Source: CAZSVP01 sp964637185
Lineage (GTDB): Bacteria > Patescibacteriota > Saccharimonadia > CAILAD01 > BJGX01
Direction: 5' to 3'
NCBI GenBank assembly: GCA_964637185.1
Contig: CAZWVB010000002.1
Span: 7,445-71,444 of the forward strand
Length of the DNA stretch: 64,000 bases
Below the pieces are notes generated by a model. The model saw only the letters and a list, made by a program, of their open reading frames with translations, ran no database searches and was not told the DNA's origin. This document shows positions 61,757 through 64,000 of this stretch, one piece after another. A program made the position numbers and the translations under genes. Within the stretch, counting starts at the first letter, position 1, and every line of letters starts with the position of its first letter.

Positions 61757-62149
61757 ATGCTTATCTAGGCATTCGTTGACCATACGATCAGCATGCTTGT
61801 TTTTCTCTCTCAATACGTGAGTGAAGCTCAATTTTAGACCCACAGATAGGTTTTTCACTTGTTCAAAAAGCCTTTTCATATCAGGGTTCTTCACCTTATA
61901 GACGCCTGTCAGCTGCCTCACCACTAGCTCGCTGTCCAGGAAAAAATCAGCCTCAGCTATACCCAATTGGTGCAGTTTTTGGAGCGCTATTACTACCGCC
62001 GTATATTCTGCGACATTGTTAGTTGCAATACCAAGGTAGTCTTGGAGTTCGGCTACTACCTCTTTATCGCGTAGTATGACTGCTCCAGCCGCCGAAGGAC
62101 CAGGATTGCCGCGTGACCCACCATCACAATAGACAGTAACATGGCTCAT
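61742..62149 (-). CDS. RNase HI-like protein
   Basis: 135 residues from the ATG at 62149 (ATGA overlap with uppP). VTVYCDGGSRGNPGPSAAGAV with the first Asp, AEYTAVVIALQKL (Glu), DFFLDSELVVRQLTG (Asp) and NKHADRMVNECLD (final Asp) give the full DEDD set. Cleaves RNA in RNA-DNA hybrids; the family is often annotated as reverse-transcriptase-like. Confidence 0.9.
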   Translation of the reverse strand: MSHVTVYCDGGSRGNPGPSAAGAVILRDKEVVAELQDYLGIATNNVAEYTAVVIALQKLHQLGIAEADFFLDSELVVRQLTGVYKVKNPDMKRLFEQVKNLSVGLKLSFTHVLREKNKHADRMVNECLDKHSTNR

Positions 62150-62934
62150 CGACGTAGCCACCATATCAGCACCACAAGCCCCCCGACTACTAGTCGGTAG
62201 ATCACGAATATCAGCATACTGTGTTTTTTGAGGTAATCCAGCAACCATTTGATCACTACTATACCTGCAGCAAATGTGACAACTATACCAAGCAGTGTCA
62301 GCCAGAGCGATGTATGGGCTTCAGCTGGATGTTTGATAATATCATATAGCTTGTACGCTCCTGCCCCGAGTGAGATTGGCGTGGCCAACAAGAAACTAAA
62401 TCGAGCTGCTTCCTCGCGTGTGTAGCCCATCAGAAGTCCGGCAGTGATGGTGATACCAGAACGTGAAGTACCTGGTATCAGAGCTACGGCTTGGGCAAAA
62501 CCAACAAATAGGCTATCAAACCAATTCATCTGCTCGATGTCTTTTTCTTTCTTGGAATAGTGGTCTACCAGATAAAGTACTACGCCAAAGAACATAAGTC
62601 CCAGCCCCACCACTAGAGGCGCATAGGAAGCCTCATGCAATGTACGCTCTATCAGCCTGTCTCCAAAGAAGCCGAGGAGTGCCGCCGGGATACTCGCCAC
62701 CAAGATATACCAGAGTAGTTTGTCACGTTTTTTGATGATACGAACAAAGTCTTTCCAGAAAAACACCACCAGAGCAGTTGCTGTACCGATATGGATAGCG
62801 GCATCAAAGGCCAGACCTGGGTCTGGCAAGTGCGTGAGCCATGGTACCAGCAACAGGTGTGCACTAGAACTAATAGGTACAAATTCCGTGATAGCTTGGA
62901 CTATAGATAGAACTATGACCGTCAACACCATCAC
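62146..62934 (-). CDS. uppP: undecaprenyl-diphosphatase
   Basis: 262 residues, about eight membrane helices. Signature QAITEFVPISSSAHLLLVP near the N-terminus and PGTSRSGITITAGLLMGYTREEAARFSFLLATP. Dephosphorylates undecaprenyl diphosphate to recycle the lipid carrier for wall and surface glycans. ATGA overlaps with both the HIT gene and the RNase H-like gene. Confidence 0.95.
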   Translation of the reverse strand: MMVLTVIVLSIVQAITEFVPISSSAHLLLVPWLTHLPDPGLAFDAAIHIGTATALVVFFWKDFVRIIKKRDKLLWYILVASIPAALLGFFGDRLIERTLHEASYAPLVVGLGLMFFGVVLYLVDHYSKKEKDIEQMNWFDSLFVGFAQAVALIPGTSRSGITITAGLLMGYTREEAARFSFLLATPISLGAGAYKLYDIIKHPAEAHTSLWLTLLGIVVTFAAGIVVIKWLLDYLKKHSMLIFVIYRLVVGGLVVLIWWLRR

Positions 62935-63350
62935 GATAGTTTGATACCTCCTTGGGACTCGATAACTTTGCTAATTTTCTCTGCCTCCGACCCTAAGTCA
63001 TCAAGATTAGCCTTTTTGGCCGCTGAATGATCGACATCTTCTATCTTATAAACTGGGAAAACGTGTAGATGAGTGTGCTCAACATCTAGGCCTACTATGG
63101 CAAGCTCAATTCGTTTTGGATTGTATATTTCCATCTGAATTTTACCGATCTCTTGAGCGACTGCCACACAATGTTTCAACGTAGTCTTATCAAGCAAAAT
63201 CCATTGAGTAACTTCCTCAATTGGGATAACCAACGCATGGCCAGGATTGTTAGGTTCAATTGAAAGTATCACAAAACATATCCCATCCTGGTATAGGACA
63301 TAACCCGGCAAATCACCTTTTCTTACCTTGGTATAGACCGACTCTGACAT
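62931..63350 (-). CDS. HIT family nucleotide hydrolase/transferase
   Basis: 139 residues. NNPGHALVIPIEEV and the triad EHTHLHVFP (HxHxH) near 95. Hydrolyses nucleoside phosphoramidates or dinucleotides; substrate unknown. TATACT lies 9 nt before the ATG. First gene of the HIT-uppP-RNase H unit. Confidence 0.88.
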   Translation of the reverse strand: MSESVYTKVRKGDLPGYVLYQDGICFVILSIEPNNPGHALVIPIEEVTQWILLDKTTLKHCVAVAQEIGKIQMEIYNPKRIELAIVGLDVEHTHLHVFPVYKIEDVDHSAAKKANLDDLGSEAEKISKVIESQGGIKLS

Positions 63351-63367
63351 AACCTAACCAGTATACA

Positions 63368-63514
63368 TCAATTTGAGCTGACAATCTGCGTTGGTATATC
63401 ACTATACATACGTTTCAAATTTACAAGTTGTGCGTCTACTGCAGCACTAATTATCTGGAGATACGCGCCATAACCTATCAATATTAAGATTATTAGTAAA
63501 TATTTCATCTTCAT
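63368..63514 (-). CDS. very small membrane protein, unknown
   Basis: 48 residues from the ATG at 63514. One hydrophobic helix (YLLIILILIGYGAYL) then a short polar tail. No clear Shine-Dalgarno; the open frame extends upstream only into tRNA-derived sequence. It could be a chance frame. Confidence 0.35.
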   Translation of the reverse strand: MKMKYLLIILILIGYGAYLQIISAAVDAQLVNLKRMYSDIPTQIVSSN

Positions 63515-63561
63515 AACCTTATCAAACCCCGGATAGGCCAACTTGTAAAGCATAAACAAAA

Positions 63562-63579
63562 TGGTCGGGGTGACAGGAC
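63562..63579 (-). repeat. duplicated 3' end of tRNA-Pro
   Basis: 18-bp perfect direct repeat of 63691-63708 (the tRNA-Pro 3' end including CCA), 129 bp downstream of it in the direction of transcription. Flanking text AGTTCGAGCGC recalls a T-loop, so it may be the tail of a degenerate tRNA or an attachment-site scar. Confidence 0.6.
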
Positions 63580-63654
63580 AGCGCTCGAACTTTGTTCGGG
63601 CTAACATGCTCGTTGCTTTCAGCAACATAATTCCGCAGATTCAATCTACCTTTA

Positions 63655-63693
63655 CCAGTTGTAGTAGCTCGCTTTGCGAGCACCTACAACTGG
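63655..63693. repeat. perfect-ended hairpin adjoining the tRNA-Pro CCA
   Basis: CCAGTTGTAG...CTACAACTGG with inner GCTCGC/GCGAGC around AAA. It begins with the tRNA CCA itself. No T-run follows, so a simple terminator role is doubtful. Confidence 0.55.
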
Positions 63694-63766
63694 TCGGGGT
63701 GACAGGACTTGAACCTGCGACCTCTCGGCCCCCAGCCGAACGCGCTACCAACTGCGCCACACCCCG
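63691..63766 (-). tRNA. tRNA-Pro(GGG)
   Basis: 76 nt with encoded CCA. Acceptor CGGGGTG/CACCCCG, D-arm GCGC..GCGC, anticodon loop CTGGGGG (anticodon GGG) on a TTCGG/CCGAG stem, T-arm CAGG TTCAAGT CCTG. Confidence 0.95.
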
Positions 63767-63788
63767 GTGCAGACTGTATTATACCAGA

Positions 63789-64000
63789 TTAGGCTGCGTT
63801 TTCTTGAGGAGAATAGTAGCTGAGGTATTTGTCTTCTGCTGCTTGGACACGCCTGTCGGCCTCGGCATTACCCACCGTATGCAAGTATTCTCGTGCCGCA
63901 GTAAATATCTGTGCCACTGTTTGATTGGCATCTACACCCAAAAACTTCTTAAGTTCTTGATTCAAATGATAACCAAGTTGTCCTGCCAATGCACCTGTAC
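63789..64000 (-). CDS. C-terminal part of an unknown protein (cut by right edge)
   Basis: At least 70 residues read without stop from the right edge to TAA at 63789. Text includes GALAGQLGYHLNQELKKFLG and a helical AQIFTAAREYLHTVG, acidic C-terminus. The style recalls phage holin (LLH-like) helices, but that is a guess. The start lies outside the window. Confidence 0.45.
   Translation of the reverse strand, partial: TGALAGQLGYHLNQELKKFLGVDANQTVAQIFTAAREYLHTVGNAEADRRVQAAEDKYLSYYSPQENAA

Overview
The window reads as a chromosomal segment of a CPR/Patescibacteria bacterium, most likely Candidatus Saccharibacteria (TM7). The grounds are small ultra-compact gene sets, many ATGA-type stop/start overlaps, a lone class I aldolase, a DUF4012/MacB-like/polyprenyl sugar transferase cluster, a TraG/VirD4-like ATPase, tail-fibre-chaperone (S74) surface proteins, L,D-transpeptidase and bactofilin. 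TGA is used as a normal stop codon. Assignment rests on gene content read by eye; no 16S gene is present.

Layout. 1-4225 (minus): gyrB-gyrA, with gyrA cut by the left edge. 4.4-12.4 kb (minus): two membrane-anchored surface fibres ending in S74 intramolecular-chaperone domains, one of them 1827 residues with a collagen-like tract and a YadA-like beta-roll, plus the decayed 3' end of a third. 12.5-23.2 kb (minus): the most unusual region. A proline-rich acidic protein, a TraG/VirD4-like ATPase, an LPxTG/PKD surface protein and a coiled-coil membrane protein are followed by a secreted protein with an F0-c-like hairpin and then by F1-like alpha, gamma, beta and epsilon subunits. No a, b or delta subunit is recognisable. 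23.2-38.1 kb (minus): L,D-transpeptidase, pheST (PheT carries an inserted NlpC/P60-like domain), a large structured non-coding RNA, trpS, rmuC, pheA, a zinc metalloprotease, a UvrD-like helicase-nuclease and argS. 38.2-40.7 kb (plus): smpB, aldolase, a small RNA and a glycosyltransferase. 40.7-42.8 kb: a GC-rich foreign-looking patch with purE, purC and a zinc-ribbon-like protein. 42.8-44.8 kb (minus): phosphatase, gmk, tmRNA. 44.9-50.2 kb: glycolipid/glycan genes. 50.2-54.9 kb (plus): YifB, DUF4446, bactofilin, a DAGK-like protein and infC-rpmI-rplT. 55.3-63.4 kb (minus): an envelope cluster (HIT, uppP, RNase H-like, rnpB, sugar transferase, a TGA-interrupted GT4, DUF4012, MacB-like ABC pair). 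The right end holds tRNA-Pro(GGG) and a truncated gene.

Expression style. Many native genes carry a TATAAT-like hexamer 6-9 nt before the start codon, which predicts leaderless transcripts. Internal operon genes and the GC-rich patch instead use Shine-Dalgarno sequences. infC appears to start at ATA.

How the genes may work together (inference). The 12.5-23.2 kb locus joins an ATP-driven rotary-type F1 core, a membrane hairpin lacking the ion-binding acid, a coiled-coil membrane protein, a cell-surface protein and a DNA/protein-translocase-like ATPase. It is the best candidate here for an undescribed surface or energy-transducing machine.
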